DNA of 64,000 nucleotides from the NCBI RefSeq assembly GCF_947500075.1, contig NZ_CANMQS010000004.1:62001-126000 (forward strand), given 5' to 3'. Within the stretch, counting starts at the first letter, position 1, and each line of letters starts with the position of its first letter. Position numbers and translations under genes: made by a program. The stretch is from an uncultured Sulfitobacter sp. Its GTDB lineage: Bacteria; Pseudomonadota; Alphaproteobacteria; Rhodobacterales; Rhodobacteraceae. This document shows positions 15,214-26,500 of the stretch, one piece after another. The notes under the pieces are model-generated. The model was not told where the DNA came from. It searched no databases and saw only the letters and a list, made by a program, of their open reading frames with translations.

Positions 15214-16134
15214 TCAGCTTGAGGCGTGGAATGTCCGACCAAGCGAGGCCGGCGCAGCAGATTTATCGCGGCTCAGGATCACCAGAACCACGATCGTAAT
15301 CACGTAAGGCGACATTGCCAGATACTCCACCGGAATGGCAACGCCTGCGCCCTGCAGATTCAACTGCAACTGGGTGATCCCGCCAAAAAGATAGGCACCC
15401 AGCAGCAATCGCGCCGGTTTCCAGCTGGCAAAGACCACCAGCGCCAGCGCGATCCAGCCCACACCGGCGGTCATCCCTTCGGTCCATTGTGGCACGCGGA
15501 TGAGGCTGATGTAGGCCCCGCCAATGCCCGCGCAGGCCCCGCCGAACATGATCGCAGCCGTGCGGATGCGCTTGACCTTATACCCCAGCGCATGCGCCGC
15601 ATCATGGCTTTCGCCCACCGCGCGCAACACCAGCCCCATGCGGCTGTATTTCAGCATCGCCCAGACCGCGATGACCAGCACAAGCCCAAGGTAGAGGATG
15701 ATGTCATGGGTAAACAGAATGGGTCCGATCACCGGAATATCCGCGAGCGGTCCCCAGTTGATATCCCCCAACCTTGGCGGTTTGATCCCCACATAACTCT
15801 GCCCCAACAGCGCTGACAGGCCGAGGCCAAAAAGCGTCAACGCAAGCCCCGAGGCCACCTGATTGGCCAGCGCCACCTGCGTGAGAAAGGCAAACAACAG
15901 GCTCAGCAATGCGCCACCCACAGCCGCCGCCGCAAACCCGAGCAGGGGCGAACCCGTCTCCACTGCCGTCGCAAACCCGCAGATTGCGCCGACGATCATC
16001 ATGCCTTCCACGCCAAGGTTGAGCGAGCCGGATTTCTCCACCACCAACTCCCCGATGGCGGCAAAGATCAGCGGCGTCGCGGCGATCAGGAAGCCTGCAA
16101 CAAAGAGAATTGGATTGATTGCCGACAGATCCAT
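15214..16134 (-). CDS. ABC transporter permease (NupQ-like)
   Basis: A 306-residue inner-membrane permease of the BPD_transp_2 family, with the characteristic FAAIGELVVEKSGSLNLGVEG and GMMIVGAI motifs. It would form the translocation pore with the adjacent permease. Its ATG overlaps the TAA of the upstream permease (TAATG), indicating coupling. It pairs with the dual-ATPase protein and the BMP binding protein of the same operon. Confidence 0.88.
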   Translation of the reverse strand: MDLSAINPILFVAGFLIAATPLIFAAIGELVVEKSGSLNLGVEGMMIVGAICGFATAVETGSPLLGFAAAAVGGALLSLLFAFLTQVALANQVASGLALTLFGLGLSALLGQSYVGIKPPRLGDINWGPLADIPVIGPILFTHDIILYLGLVLVIAVWAMLKYSRMGLVLRAVGESHDAAHALGYKVKRIRTAAIMFGGACAGIGGAYISLIRVPQWTEGMTAGVGWIALALVVFASWKPARLLLGAYLFGGITQLQLNLQGAGVAIPVEYLAMSPYVITIVVLVILSRDKSAAPASLGRTFHASS

Positions 16135-17216
16135 TACACCACCTCTCCCGCGCCAAAGCGCAGCCGATAATTCGTCAACACATCCAGCGCCAACAGAAAG
16201 AACAACAACATCCCCTGAAACACCTGAATGGCCGCGGCAGGCAGCCCCAACTGGCTCTGCGCAATGTCCCCGCCAATATACGTCAGCGCCATCAACAGCC
16301 CCGCCAGCAAAATCCCCACCGGATGCAAGCGCCCCAGAAACGCCACGATAATCGCCGTAAACCCATAGCCCACGTTGAAATCAATCGTCACCTGCCCCGC
16401 AGGCCCTGACACCTCGAACATCCCCGCCAGCCCCGCCAACACCCCCGACATTCCCAGACAGAACAACACCAGCCGCGTCGGATTGACCCCGGAAAACCGT
16501 GCCGCACGCGGCGCTTCTCCCGTCACCCGAATGGCAAACCCAAGCTGATGCCGCGCCAGCAACACATAGGCAAAGATCACTGCGACCAATGCCGCCACAA
16601 TACCCCAATGCATCCCCGTCCCCGTAATCAGCTCCGCATTATGCGCGCTGGCGTATTGCTGCAAATTCCGGCTCCCTGGAAAGCCAAACCCCTCGGGGTT
16701 CTTCAACAACCCCAATGACATCGACGCCAGAAACTGCTCCGCCACATAGACCAGCATCAAGGACACCAAAATCTCATTTGTCCCGAACTTCACCTTCAAA
16801 ATCGCCGGGATCATCGCCCACAGCCACCCGCCAAAAGCCCCCGCCAACACCATCAACGGAAAGATAAAAGCAGATTCCATCGGATAAAACGCCAGCCCCA
16901 CACCGGCACCAAAGAGCGCCCCCATGATGTACTGCCCCTCAGCGCCAATGTTCCAGATCCCCGCCTTGAACCCCAACGACAACCCAATCGCGATCAGCAC
17001 CAAAGGCGCGCCCTTGATCAGCAACTGCGGCCGGTAGAAAAACGCAAACTCCCCGAACAGCGGTTCCCAGAAAATCGTTGCGATGGCCTGTACAGGATCC
17101 TTACCCAGCACCGCAAACAACGCGCCGCCAAACACCATCGTCGCCACCACCGCCAACAACGGCGTCGCCAGTGACATCGCCCGGCTTGGCTGGGGCCTCT
17201 TCTCAAGCCGGATCAA
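16134..17216 (-). CDS. ABC transporter permease (NupP-like)
   Basis: A ~360-residue membrane permease with hydrophobic segments throughout and the family motif LSLGFKAGIWNIGAEGQYIMG. It is the first of two permeases in the purine uptake operon. The start is unclear because no ATG is suitably placed. I chose the TTG at 17216, giving the opening MIRLEKRPQPSRAMS, with an AGG upstream; TTG at 17237 adds seven residues. The gap of 72 bp to the ATPase gene is the largest in the cluster before the binding protein. Confidence 0.83.
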   Translation of the reverse strand: MIRLEKRPQPSRAMSLATPLLAVVATMVFGGALFAVLGKDPVQAIATIFWEPLFGEFAFFYRPQLLIKGAPLVLIAIGLSLGFKAGIWNIGAEGQYIMGALFGAGVGLAFYPMESAFIFPLMVLAGAFGGWLWAMIPAILKVKFGTNEILVSLMLVYVAEQFLASMSLGLLKNPEGFGFPGSRNLQQYASAHNAELITGTGMHWGIVAALVAVIFAYVLLARHQLGFAIRVTGEAPRAARFSGVNPTRLVLFCLGMSGVLAGLAGMFEVSGPAGQVTIDFNVGYGFTAIIVAFLGRLHPVGILLAGLLMALTYIGGDIAQSQLGLPAAAIQVFQGMLLFFLLALDVLTNYRLRFGAGEVV

Positions 17217-17288
17217 AACGCACCACCTGTCTTCCAAATGGTTAAAGAAACCCTGCCAGAGGCCTGAAATCTCTTCTGGACCAACGCC

Positions 17289-18809
17289 TCAAACATGCGC
17301 CACCTCCATCCCATGCGCGCCACCCAACATCAGACCAATCCGCTCCACACTCAGATCCGCCGTTGGCTCCGGCGCGGACAACCGCCCCTCATTCAAGGCC
17401 GCAAACCGGTCCGATATCTCCATCAACTCTTCCAGATCCTGCGAAATCACCACCACAGCAGCCCCTCCGGCTGCCAGATCCATCAACGCCTGCCGGATCG
17501 CTGCTGCGGCTGCTGCATCCACGCCCCAGGTCGGCTGGTTCACCACCAGCAACTCCGGCCGCTGCATCACCTCACGTCCAATCACGAACTTCTGCAAATT
17601 CCCGCCCGACAGGGACCGCGCCGCGTTGGCAGGGCCCGGTGTGCGCACGTCGAATTTCAGAATGATCCGCTCCGCAAAATCTTTCGCAGCGGTCCAGTTC
17701 AGCAACCCGTTTTGCGCCAGCCCTTCCCGTGCCATCCCGGTCAGCATTGCGTTTTCCGTCAAGGACATATCGGGCACCGCCGCATGGCCCAGACGTTCCT
17801 CGGGGGCTGTCAAAATCCCCATCGCCCGCCGGGGCGTCGGGCCCAGCGCACCCACGGCCACGCCTTTGACCGCCACCATATCCGCCTGCACCCGCATCTC
17901 CCCGGACAGGGCCGCCAGAAGCTCATCCTGCCCATTGCCCGCGACCCCTCCGATGCCCAGCACCTCGCCCGCGCGCACGTCCAGCGACACATCGCGCAGC
18001 GGCATACCAAACGCGCTGGGCGACGCCGCACTTAAACCTTTCAGCGCCAGTACAACCTCCCCGGTCTCTCCCTCCGCGCGTTTGGGGGTGCGCAGGGTGC
18101 TGCCCACCATCATCTCTGCCATGTCACGGGCGGAGGTTTCAGACGGCGTGCATTCCCCCACAACCTTGCCCAGCCGCAGCACCGTGGCCGCATCGCAAAG
18201 GCTGCGAATTTCCTCCAGCTTGTGGGAGATATACAGGATCGCCGTCCCCTCAGCACTCAGCTTGCGCAGTGTTTTGAACAGGATTTCGACCTCTTGCGGC
18301 GTCAGCACGCTTGTCGGCTCATCCATGATCAAGAGCTTTGGTTCCTGCAACAGACAGCGGATGATCTCCACCCGCTGCCGTTCCCCGGCAGACAGGTCAC
18401 CCACCACCCGGTCCGGAGCCAAAGGCAGACCATAGGCGTCCGACACGGATGTGATCTGCGCAGACAAATCCGACATCTTCGGCGCCTGCTCCATCCCCAA
18501 GGCGATATTCTCCGCCACGCTTAACGCATCAAAGAGCGAGAAATGCTGAAACACCATCCCCACACCCGCCGCCCGCGCGGCGCGTGGCTCGGACGGGGCA
18601 AAGGCCGCGCCGTTCATCTGCATGCTGCCCGCATCCGGTTTCACAAGCCCGTAAATCATCTTCACCAGTGTCGACTTGCCCGCGCCATTCTCCCCCAGCA
18701 GCGCGTGCACCTCACCGGGCGCAATCTGGAGCGATACATCATCATTGGCCACCACGCCGGGATAAGCTTTGGTCAGTCCGGACAGGGAAAGAAGAGGGGT
18801 CTGGGTCAT
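17289..18809 (-). CDS. ABC transporter ATP-binding protein with two ATPase domains (NupO-like)
   Basis: A 506-residue fused ATPase. The first domain has Walker A LLGENGAGKSTLVKMIYG, signature LSAGERQRVEI and Walker B LLIMDEPTSVLTP. The second has a degenerate P-loop region (GVAGNGQDELLAALSG), signature LSGGNLQKFVIGRE and LLVVNQPTWGVD. This arrangement is typical of BMP-linked nucleoside and simple sugar importers. Its ATG overlaps the xdhC stop by 4 nt (ATGA), which places the transporter in the same transcript as xanthine dehydrogenase. Confidence 0.9.
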   Translation of the reverse strand: MTQTPLLSLSGLTKAYPGVVANDDVSLQIAPGEVHALLGENGAGKSTLVKMIYGLVKPDAGSMQMNGAAFAPSEPRAARAAGVGMVFQHFSLFDALSVAENIALGMEQAPKMSDLSAQITSVSDAYGLPLAPDRVVGDLSAGERQRVEIIRCLLQEPKLLIMDEPTSVLTPQEVEILFKTLRKLSAEGTAILYISHKLEEIRSLCDAATVLRLGKVVGECTPSETSARDMAEMMVGSTLRTPKRAEGETGEVVLALKGLSAASPSAFGMPLRDVSLDVRAGEVLGIGGVAGNGQDELLAALSGEMRVQADMVAVKGVAVGALGPTPRRAMGILTAPEERLGHAAVPDMSLTENAMLTGMAREGLAQNGLLNWTAAKDFAERIILKFDVRTPGPANAARSLSGGNLQKFVIGREVMQRPELLVVNQPTWGVDAAAAAAIRQALMDLAAGGAAVVVISQDLEELMEISDRFAALNEGRLSAPEPTADLSVERIGLMLGGAHGMEVAHV

Positions 18810-19567
18810 GCAGGGGCCTTCGCTGGGACAGGCAGCAGCGCCCGCACCACGCCATTTGCAATCTGCGCGGGGGCTTTGCCAAGGGATTTATCGCCGATGG
18901 GGCAGGTAATGGGGGCTGGGTCCAGCGACAGCGCGATAAGCCGCTTGCGGAACCGCGCCCACTTGGTGTCCGAACCGATCAACCCGATGCTCGCCTTCTC
19001 GCGCTTCAACAGCGCGGCGCAGAGCGCGAAGTCAATCTCATGGGAATAGGTGAAAATCAGGTGGTGTGCGTCTTGCGGCGCACGTGCCGCCAGCAGCGGC
19101 ATATCTGCCGCAGGCAGGGCGTTCACATGTGCGGGAATCTCACGTGGAAACCGCTCAACTGCGCTGTCGATCCAAGTGATATCAAAGGCTTGCGGGGGCG
19201 CTGCGGCCACAACCGCCCGCCCCACATGTCCCGCGCCCCAGATCCAGAGCGGTACAGGAGCGTGGTCTGTGACCCTCAGACCTTCCAGCGGAGCGGGTGG
19301 CGGATCAATCCCCTTTGCCGCGCCGCCATACCGCAGCCTCACCGATCCGCCACAGCATTGCCCCAGCGACGGACCCAGGGGGATCGTTTCCTCATGGACC
19401 GCACCGCCCTGCGCCATCAACCGCCGTGCGGTTGCAATCGCGCGATGCTCCAGCGCACCGCCACCAATCGTCCCTTCAATCCCGTCGCCCGTGACCTTCA
19501 TCACCGTTCCTGCGTCCCGTGGCGCGGACCCGCGTGTGCCTGTAATCTCTACATAAATCGCGCTCAT
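18806..19567 (-). CDS. xdhC: Xanthine dehydrogenase accessory protein XdhC
   Basis: A 253-residue member of the XdhC/CoxI family, which binds molybdenum cofactor, helps sulfurate it and inserts it into xanthine dehydrogenase. It shows the N-terminal motifs ITGTRGSAPRDAGTVMKV, GTIGGGALEHRAI and LGQCCGGSVRL, and a C-terminal Rossmann motif IWGAGHVGRAVV. It overlaps xdhB and the ATPase gene by 4 nt at each end. Confidence 0.92.
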   Translation of the reverse strand: MSAIYVEITGTRGSAPRDAGTVMKVTGDGIEGTIGGGALEHRAIATARRLMAQGGAVHEETIPLGPSLGQCCGGSVRLRYGGAAKGIDPPPAPLEGLRVTDHAPVPLWIWGAGHVGRAVVAAAPPQAFDITWIDSAVERFPREIPAHVNALPAADMPLLAARAPQDAHHLIFTYSHEIDFALCAALLKREKASIGLIGSDTKWARFRKRLIALSLDPAPITCPIGDKSLGKAPAQIANGVVRALLPVPAKAPA

Positions 19568-21837
19568 GCCCGCGCCCTCTGCACCGCAGCCAGCACCGCT
19601 TCCGCCGTGGCAGGGGCCTGCAAATCGCCCCAGCCCGGCCCGCAGGCAGACACCGCATCAGACAGCGCCATGAATGCTGATATGCCCAGCATGAACGGCG
19701 GCTCCCCCACCGCTTTGGAACGGTACACCGTCTGTGCCGGGTTCGGCTTGTCCCAGAGGGCGACGTTGAACACCGGCGGTCGGTCCGAAAAGGCAGGGAT
19801 CTTGTAGGTCGAGGGCGCATGGGTCCTCAAAACGCCCGCATCATCCCAGACCAACTCCTCCGTCGTCAGCCAGCCCGCGCCCTGCACATAGCCGCCTTCG
19901 ATCTGGCCAATATCAATCGCTGGGTTCAGCGACGCCCCCGCATCATGCAGGATATCCGTGCGCAAAATGCGGTTTTCCCCCGTGAGCGTGTCGATCACCA
20001 CCTCCGTACAGGCCGCGCCATAGGCGAAATAGAAGAACGGCTGCCCCGCCCCCTTGATCCTATCCCATTGAATATCAGGCGTTTTATAAAAGCCCGCGGC
20101 CGACAGGGAAATGCGGTTCTCATAGGCCGATTGCGCCGCTTCGGCAAAGCTCAGCACCTCGCCACCCACCTGCACCTTACCCTCCGCAAAGGTGATGTCC
20201 CGCGTCTGATACCGCTCCCCCAGATGTGCTGTGATCCGCTCCCTGATCTCATCACAGGCGATCTGCACCGCCATGCCGTTCAGATCCGTACCGGAAGACG
20301 CCGCCGTGGCGGAGGTGTTGGGCACCTTACCCGTATCCGTCGCCGTGATCTTTATGGCCTCAACCGGCACCCCGAACCGATCCGCCGCAATCTGTGCGAC
20401 TTTCTGGAACAACCCCTGTCCCATCTCCGTCCCCCCGTGGTTCAGATGCACCGATCCGTCCTGATAGACATGCACCAAAGCACCCGCCTGATTGAGATGC
20501 GTCAGCGTGAAGGAAATCCCGAATTTCACCGGCGTTAGCGCGATGCCGCGTTTGAGGATGGGCTGGCCCGCGTTCCATTCCGCGATGGCCGCCCGCCTTT
20601 CCGCATACCCTGTGGATTGTTCAAGTTTATCCGTCAGTGCGTTGATAATGCAGTCTTTGACTGGCTGCGCATAAGGCGTTGTCTGTGATTTATCCCCATC
20701 GGCATAATAGTTCGCGCGTCGCACGGCCAGCGGATCACAGCCAAGGGCTTGCGCGATGTGATCCATCACCCGTTCAATCCCCATCATCCCCTGCGGACCG
20801 CCAAACCCGCGAAAGGCTGTGGCCGATTGCATGTTGGTCCGCAGCCGGTGCGAGGTGATGCGGATGTGCTCCAGATGGTAGGCGTTGTCCGCATGAAGCA
20901 TCGCCCGATCCGCCACCGGCAGCGACAAATCCATCGCCCAGCCGCACCGGGTGTAATGGGTGAATTCAAGCGCCGTGATGCGCCCGGTGCCGTCAAAGCC
21001 CACATCGTAATCTATGCGAAAATCATGCCGTTTCCCGGTCACGATCATGTCGTCGTCCCGGTCATACCGCATCTTGCAGGGGCGCCCCGTCCGTGCCGCC
21101 GCCAGCGCCGTGGCAATGGCCAATGCGTTGCCCTGACTTTCCTTGCCGCCAAACCCGCCGCCCATCCGCCGTGTTTCTACCCGGACCGCGTGCATGGGTG
21201 CACCCAAGGCATGCGCGACTTTGTGTTGTATTTCAGTGGGATGCTGGGTGGAGCTATGCACCACCATATCGCCCCCCTCCTGCGGGAGCGACAGCGCGGC
21301 TTGCCCCTCGAGATAGAAATGCTCCTGCCCGCCCAGCGTGATCTGCCCCTGCAAACGGTGAGGCGCATCCGGCAGCGCCCTGTCAGGATCGCCCTTGGTG
21401 TAAATGCGCGGACCGTCCTCGAAACGGCTGTCAGCGGCCAATGCAGCTTCAACCGTCAGGATCGGCGTTGTCGCTGCAATCTCCACCACCGCCTGCCGCG
21501 CAGCAAAGCGCGCCGCGTGATGGGATTTGGCAATCACCATGAACAGCGGCTGGCCTGCATAATGCACGTTCTTCACCGCCAACAGCGGTTCATCGTGATT
21601 GGAGGGAGAGCAATCCGCGTCCCGCTCAAGCTCATCTGCCGTGAGCACCTCCACAACACCCGGCGCCTTGCGCACCGCCGTCACATCCAGCTTGGTGATC
21701 TCTCCCGCCGCCTGCGCGCTCAGACCAAAGGCCAGATGCAGGCACCCTGCGGGGGTTGGAATATCATCCACATAGCGCGCCGCACCCGTCACATGCAGGG
21801 CAGCGGCATCATGGGGCAGGGGTTTGGCCACGCTCAT
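19564..21837 (-). CDS. xdhB: Xanthine dehydrogenase, molybdopterin-binding subunit
   Basis: A 757-residue large subunit that hydroxylates hypoxanthine and xanthine to urate at a Mo-pterin centre. It opens with [26 protein letters not shown] sequence typical of XdhB and contains the cofactor motifs [29 protein letters not shown] and the C-terminal [19 protein letters not shown]. The active-site glutamate motif lies in the C-terminal [11 protein letters not shown] segment. ATGA overlaps at both ends couple it to xdhA and xdhC. Confidence 0.93.
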   Translation of the reverse strand: MSVAKPLPHDAAALHVTGAARYVDDIPTPAGCLHLAFGLSAQAAGEITKLDVTAVRKAPGVVEVLTADELERDADCSPSNHDEPLLAVKNVHYAGQPLFMVIAKSHHAARFAARQAVVEIAATTPILTVEAALAADSRFEDGPRIYTKGDPDRALPDAPHRLQGQITLGGQEHFYLEGQAALSLPQEGGDMVVHSSTQHPTEIQHKVAHALGAPMHAVRVETRRMGGGFGGKESQGNALAIATALAAARTGRPCKMRYDRDDDMIVTGKRHDFRIDYDVGFDGTGRITALEFTHYTRCGWAMDLSLPVADRAMLHADNAYHLEHIRITSHRLRTNMQSATAFRGFGGPQGMMGIERVMDHIAQALGCDPLAVRRANYYADGDKSQTTPYAQPVKDCIINALTDKLEQSTGYAERRAAIAEWNAGQPILKRGIALTPVKFGISFTLTHLNQAGALVHVYQDGSVHLNHGGTEMGQGLFQKVAQIAADRFGVPVEAIKITATDTGKVPNTSATAASSGTDLNGMAVQIACDEIRERITAHLGERYQTRDITFAEGKVQVGGEVLSFAEAAQSAYENRISLSAAGFYKTPDIQWDRIKGAGQPFFYFAYGAACTEVVIDTLTGENRILRTDILHDAGASLNPAIDIGQIEGGYVQGAGWLTTEELVWDDAGVLRTHAPSTYKIPAFSDRPPVFNVALWDKPNPAQTVYRSKAVGEPPFMLGISAFMALSDAVSACGPGWGDLQAPATAEAVLAAVQRARA

Positions 21838-23225
21838 GCCGTCACCTGCCGCAAATCTGTCATTGCACCGTCTGCTTCGTGGAAATACCGCAGGATCATG
21901 TTCTGCGCCGCCTGCATCCGGTACGCAGCAGAGGCGCGCATGTCCGTCATCGGCGTGAAATCCTGCGGCAGTGCGGCAGCAGCCGCAGCGAAACTGGAGG
22001 CGTCAAACGGTTGACCGACCAGCTTTGCTTCTGCATGGGCCGCCCGCGCGGGCGTGCCTGCCATACCGCCAAACGCAATGCGGGCATCGGTGATAGTATC
22101 TCCGTCCCGGGTGATCGCCATGCACCCACAAACAGCGGAGATATCCTGATCGAACCGCTTCGACAGCTTGTAACAGCGCAGCGTGTCAAGTTGGCGCGGA
22201 AGGGTGATGGCCTCCACAAACTCCCCCGGCGCACGGTCCTGTTTGCCGTAGGCGATAAAGAAATCCTCCAAAGGCAGGCTGCGGCGGGTATCGCCATGGC
22301 GCAGGTGCAGCGTTGCGTTCAGCGCGATCAGCGCAGGCGGGCTGTCCCCGATGGGAGAGCCGTTGGCGATGTTCCCACCAAGGGTCGCGGCATTGCGCAC
22401 CTGAGTCGAGCCGTAGCGCAGAAGCATATCCGACAGATGTGGATGATGCGGGCGCAGGGCGGATTCGACAGCCGCGATCGTGGTCATGCTGCCGATGTGG
22501 ATATCTTTTTCGCCCTCAACAACGCCTTGCAAATCACTGCACCCATTCAAGAAAGCAACCTTTCCCAAGGCGCGGAAATCCTTGGTTATCCACAGTCCCA
22601 CATCCGTGGCCCCGGCGATCAGCGTGGCGTCTGGATTGGCGGCATACCACGCGGCAAGGGCGTCAGCGGTGGCCGGGCGGAATGTGGATAACGTCAGATC
22701 GGGTTTCTGGGATTTTGGCGGCGCTGGCAGGGTCTTGGCCAAAGACCGCAGGTGCGGCGGCACCGCCTGGTTCCGTGCTGTCTCTGCCGCGCGGGCGATG
22801 GGGGCGTAGCCCGTGCAGCGGCACAGATTTCCCGCCAGTTGCGTGTCGTCATCCGTCGCCCCCTGCAAATGCGCGCAAGCCATGGAAACCGCAAAGCCGG
22901 GCGTGCAAAACCCGCATTGGCTGCCGTGGTGATCGATCAATGCCTGCTGCACCGGGTGCAACGTGCCATCCGGCGCGCTGAGCCCCTCTACGGTGGTGAC
23001 GTGCAGGCCTTGAAGCTGGGGCAGGAACAGAATGCAGGCGTTCAGCGTGCGTGTGCCCGTGTTATCACTGACCATCACCGTGCAGGCGCCGCAATCGCCT
23101 TCATTGCAGCCCTCCTTGGTGCCGGTCAAACCCCGCGTATCGCGCAGCCAGTCAAGCAAAGTTGCTGTGGGGCGGACGTCCCTTAGGGACACGGGTTCTC
23201 CATTGAGAAGAAACGAGATGTCCAT
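21834..23225 (-). CDS. xdhA: Xanthine dehydrogenase, iron-sulfur/FAD subunit
   Basis: A 463-residue small subunit. Residues 1-75 are a plant-type [2Fe-2S] ferredoxin domain with Cys40, Cys45, Cys48 and Cys64. Residues ~85-160 hold the second [2Fe-2S] cluster (Cys104, Cys107, Cys135, Cys137 in QCGFCTPGF and LCRCTGY). Residues ~190-370 bind FAD ([31 protein letters not shown]). Electrons from the XdhB molybdenum centre pass through it to NAD+. The ATG at 23225 was chosen over an upstream TTG. It is the first gene of a seven-gene operon. Confidence 0.93.
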   Translation of the reverse strand: MDISFLLNGEPVSLRDVRPTATLLDWLRDTRGLTGTKEGCNEGDCGACTVMVSDNTGTRTLNACILFLPQLQGLHVTTVEGLSAPDGTLHPVQQALIDHHGSQCGFCTPGFAVSMACAHLQGATDDDTQLAGNLCRCTGYAPIARAAETARNQAVPPHLRSLAKTLPAPPKSQKPDLTLSTFRPATADALAAWYAANPDATLIAGATDVGLWITKDFRALGKVAFLNGCSDLQGVVEGEKDIHIGSMTTIAAVESALRPHHPHLSDMLLRYGSTQVRNAATLGGNIANGSPIGDSPPALIALNATLHLRHGDTRRSLPLEDFFIAYGKQDRAPGEFVEAITLPRQLDTLRCYKLSKRFDQDISAVCGCMAITRDGDTITDARIAFGGMAGTPARAAHAEAKLVGQPFDASSFAAAAAALPQDFTPMTDMRASAAYRMQAAQNMILRYFHEADGAMTDLRQVTA

Positions 23226-23313
23226 GTGAGGTCTCAACCGCGGTACCGGAAAGGGCCTTGTCGGAATGCCATCGCTCGATGCGGCGTAGAGAGATGAGCA
23301 GGCGTTGAAAAGC

Positions 23314-23343
23314 AGGCTAGCGGGCGATTGCGCGTTTTGGCAA
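23314..23343 (-). promoter_or_regulatory. Candidate sigma-70 promoter for xdhA operon
   Basis: On the minus strand TTGCCA (23343-23338) and TAGCCT (23319-23314) are separated by 18 bp, about 90 bp upstream of the xdhA start. It is a reasonable but unproven housekeeping promoter. The 18-bp palindrome at 23382-23399 lies just upstream of it. Confidence 0.35.
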
Positions 23344-23381
23344 GAAGAATCCTGACGGTGGTATCAAGCGGGAAAGTGAAT

Positions 23382-23399
23382 AATTGCCCATGGGCAATT
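23382..23399. promoter_or_regulatory. 18-bp perfect palindrome between xdhA and dnaE
   Basis: AATTGCCCATGGGCAATT is self-complementary over all 18 bases with no loop, as expected for a dimeric regulator site rather than a terminator. It lies about 40 bp upstream of the proposed xdhA -35 and overlaps a possible dnaE -35 (TTGTGT at 23400, 17 bp, TACCAG). No regulator gene adjoins it. Confidence 0.5.
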
Positions 23400-23514
23400 T
23401 TGTGTTAAAAAAACCTTAATGATACCAGATGGATGGGGTGAGATGCCCCGATTTGCAGCATCTGGTGCCCGAGACCCTCTGGCAGCCAGGGATCGGCGGT
23501 CGTAATCTGCCCGG

Positions 23515-26500
23515 ATGAGCACATCCCCCCGATTCATTCACCTGCGCACCCACTCCGAATACTCCCTTCTGGAAGGGGCGTTGCGGTTGAAAAAACTGCC
23601 GCAGATGTGCCGCGACAAGGGCATGCCGGCGCTGGCGCTGACGGATACCAACAACATGTTCGCCGCGCTGGAGTTTTCCGTCACGATGGCGGGGGCTGGC
23701 GTGCAGCCGATCATCGGCTGTCAGGTCGATCTGGCCTATGTCGAAACCGCCCCCGGAGAGAAACCGCGCGATCCTGCGCCGGTGGTTCTGCTGGCACAAA
23801 GCGAAGCGGGTTATGAGGACCTGATGAAGCTGAACTCCTGTCTCTACGTGGACAAGGGTGGTCAGCTCCCGCAAGTGACGCTGGCCGAACTGGAAACCCA
23901 TGCCGGCGGTCTGATCTGTCTGACGGGTGGGCCCGGCGGCCCGGTGGGGCTGCTGTTGCGGAACGGCCAGCGCCCTGCGGCGGAGGCGCTGATGACTCGG
24001 CTTGCAGGGGCCTTTGGCGACCGTCTCTATGTGGAACTGCAACGCCATCCCGGCGAAGACGGCGCGCCGGAAGCAGAGCGGCTGACGGAGCAGGGGCTGG
24101 TCGAAATGGCCTATGCCATGGACCTGCCTTTGGTTGCCACGAACGACGTCTACTTCCCCGATGCCAAGATGTACGAGGCCCATGATGCGCTGATCTGCAT
24201 CGCCGACGGCGCTTATGTGGATCAGCAACAGGACCGCAGACGTTTGACCGCGCAGCATTACTTCAAAAGCCCCGAGGAAATGGCGACGCTTTTCGCTGAT
24301 CTGCCGGAGGCGTTGGAGAACACGGTGGAGATCGCACGGCGCTGTGCCTTCATGGCCTACCGGCGCGATCCGATCCTGCCCAAGTTTGCCGATGATGAGG
24401 TCGCCGAACTGCGCAGACAGGCGCAAGAGGGGCTGAAACACCGCCTGTCGATCATTGATCCGGCCGCTCCGGTTGAGGAATACGAGAAGCGGTTGGAATT
24501 CGAGCTGGGGATCATCGAAGGCATGGGGTTCCCCGGCTATTTCCTGATCGTTGCCGACTTCATCAAATGGGCCAAGGATGAGGATATTCCCGTGGGACCG
24601 GGGCGTGGCTCCGGTGCGGGGTCTTTGGTGGCCTATGCGCTGTTGATCACCGATCTGGACCCGCTGCGCTATTCGCTGCTGTTTGAACGCTTCCTGAACC
24701 CGGAACGGGTGTCGATGCCGGACTTCGATATCGACTTCTGCATGGACCGCCGGGAAGAGGTTATCAAGTACGTTCAGGAGAAGTATGGGCGTGATAAAGT
24801 GGGGCAAATCATCACTTTTGGTGCGCTTTTGTCAAAAGCGGCCGTGCGTGACATTGGCCGGGTCCTGCAGATGCCCTACGGTCAGGTGGACCGGCTGAGC
24901 AAGATGATCCCGGTCGAAGGGGTCAAGCCTGTCTCCATCGAAAAGGCGCTGGCGGATGAACCCCGCCTGCGGGAAGAAGCGAAGAACGAAGAGGTGGTCG
25001 CGCGGCTGCTGGAATACGGTCAGCAGGTGGAGGGGTTGCTCAGAAATGCCTCGACCCACGCGGCGGGGGTGGTGATTGGCGACCGTCCACTGGATGCGCT
25101 GGTGCCGCTCTATCAGGATCCGCGCTCCGACATGCCTGCGACGCAGTTCAACATGAAATGGGTCGAACAGGCGGGCCTCGTCAAATTCGATTTCCTCGGA
25201 CTGAAGACGCTGACGGTGATCCAGAACGCCGTGGATCAGATCAAGGCCAGCGGGCGGCATCTGCATATCGCGGCGGATGGCACCGAATTATTCGTGCCCC
25301 CGGAAGAGCTTATCGACGATATCGCCACGATCCCCCTGGATGATGAGGCCTCCTACAAACTCTATGCCAGCGCCAAGACGGTTGCGGTGTTCCAGGTGGA
25401 AAGCTCGGGCATGATGGATGCCCTCAAGCGGATGAAACCCACTTGTATCGAGGATATCGTGGCACTCGTGGCGCTCTACCGTCCCGGCCCGATGGAGAAT
25501 ATCCCGACCTATTGCGAAGTGAAAAACGGGCTGAAGAAACGCGAATCCATCCATCCGCTGATTGACGATATTCTGGAGGAAACCCAAGGCATCATCGTTT
25601 ATCAGGAACAGGTGATGCAGATCGCGCAGGTCATGGCGGGTTATAGTCTGGGCGGTGCCGACCTGCTCAGACGGGCGATGGGCAAAAAGATCGCCGAGGA
25701 AATGGCCAAGGAGCGCCCCAAGTTCGAAAAGGGCGCGATGGAGAATGGGGTCGACAAGAAGAAGGCCTCGGAAGTCTTTGACCTTCTTGAGAAATTCGCC
25801 AACTACGGGTTCAATAAATCCCACGCCGCAGCCTATGCCGTGGTCAGCTATCAGACCGCATGGCTGAAGGCCAACCACCCGGTCGAATTCATGGCCGGGG
25901 TGATGAACTGCGACATCCACCTGACGGACAAGCTGGCGGTCTATTTCGAGGAGGTGCGCAAACGGCTTGAGCTTCCTTACGTGCCGCCTTGCGTGAACCG
26001 CTCTGATGCGACCTTCAAGGTCACGGACGGCGCGCTGGTCTATGCGCTGGGCGCGCTCAAGAACGTCGGGATTGAGGCGATGAAGCTGATCACCGATGGG
26101 CGCCGGGTTGAGGAGCAGGACAAACCCTTTGCGACCCTGTTTGATCTGGCGCGGCGGGTGGATCTGAAGCGCGTGGGCAAGCGACCGTTGGAGATGCTGG
26201 CCCGCTCTGGCGCGTTTGACGCGCTGGACCCCAACCGGCGGCGGGTGTTTCAGGCGCTGGATGCGTTGGTGGGATACTCAGCTGCAATCCATGAACAAAA
26301 GTCCTCCAATCAGGTGTCCCTGTTCGGGGAGGCAGGCGATGATCTTCCCGAACCGCGCATGATGCCCTGCGATGACTGGCTGCCTGCCGAACGGCTGGCG
26401 GAGGAGTTCAAGGCCATCGGTTTCTACCTCTCCGGCCATCCGCTGGACGATTACATGGGGCAGCTCAAACGCAAGTGGGGCAATGACCGGGGCGTGCCTT

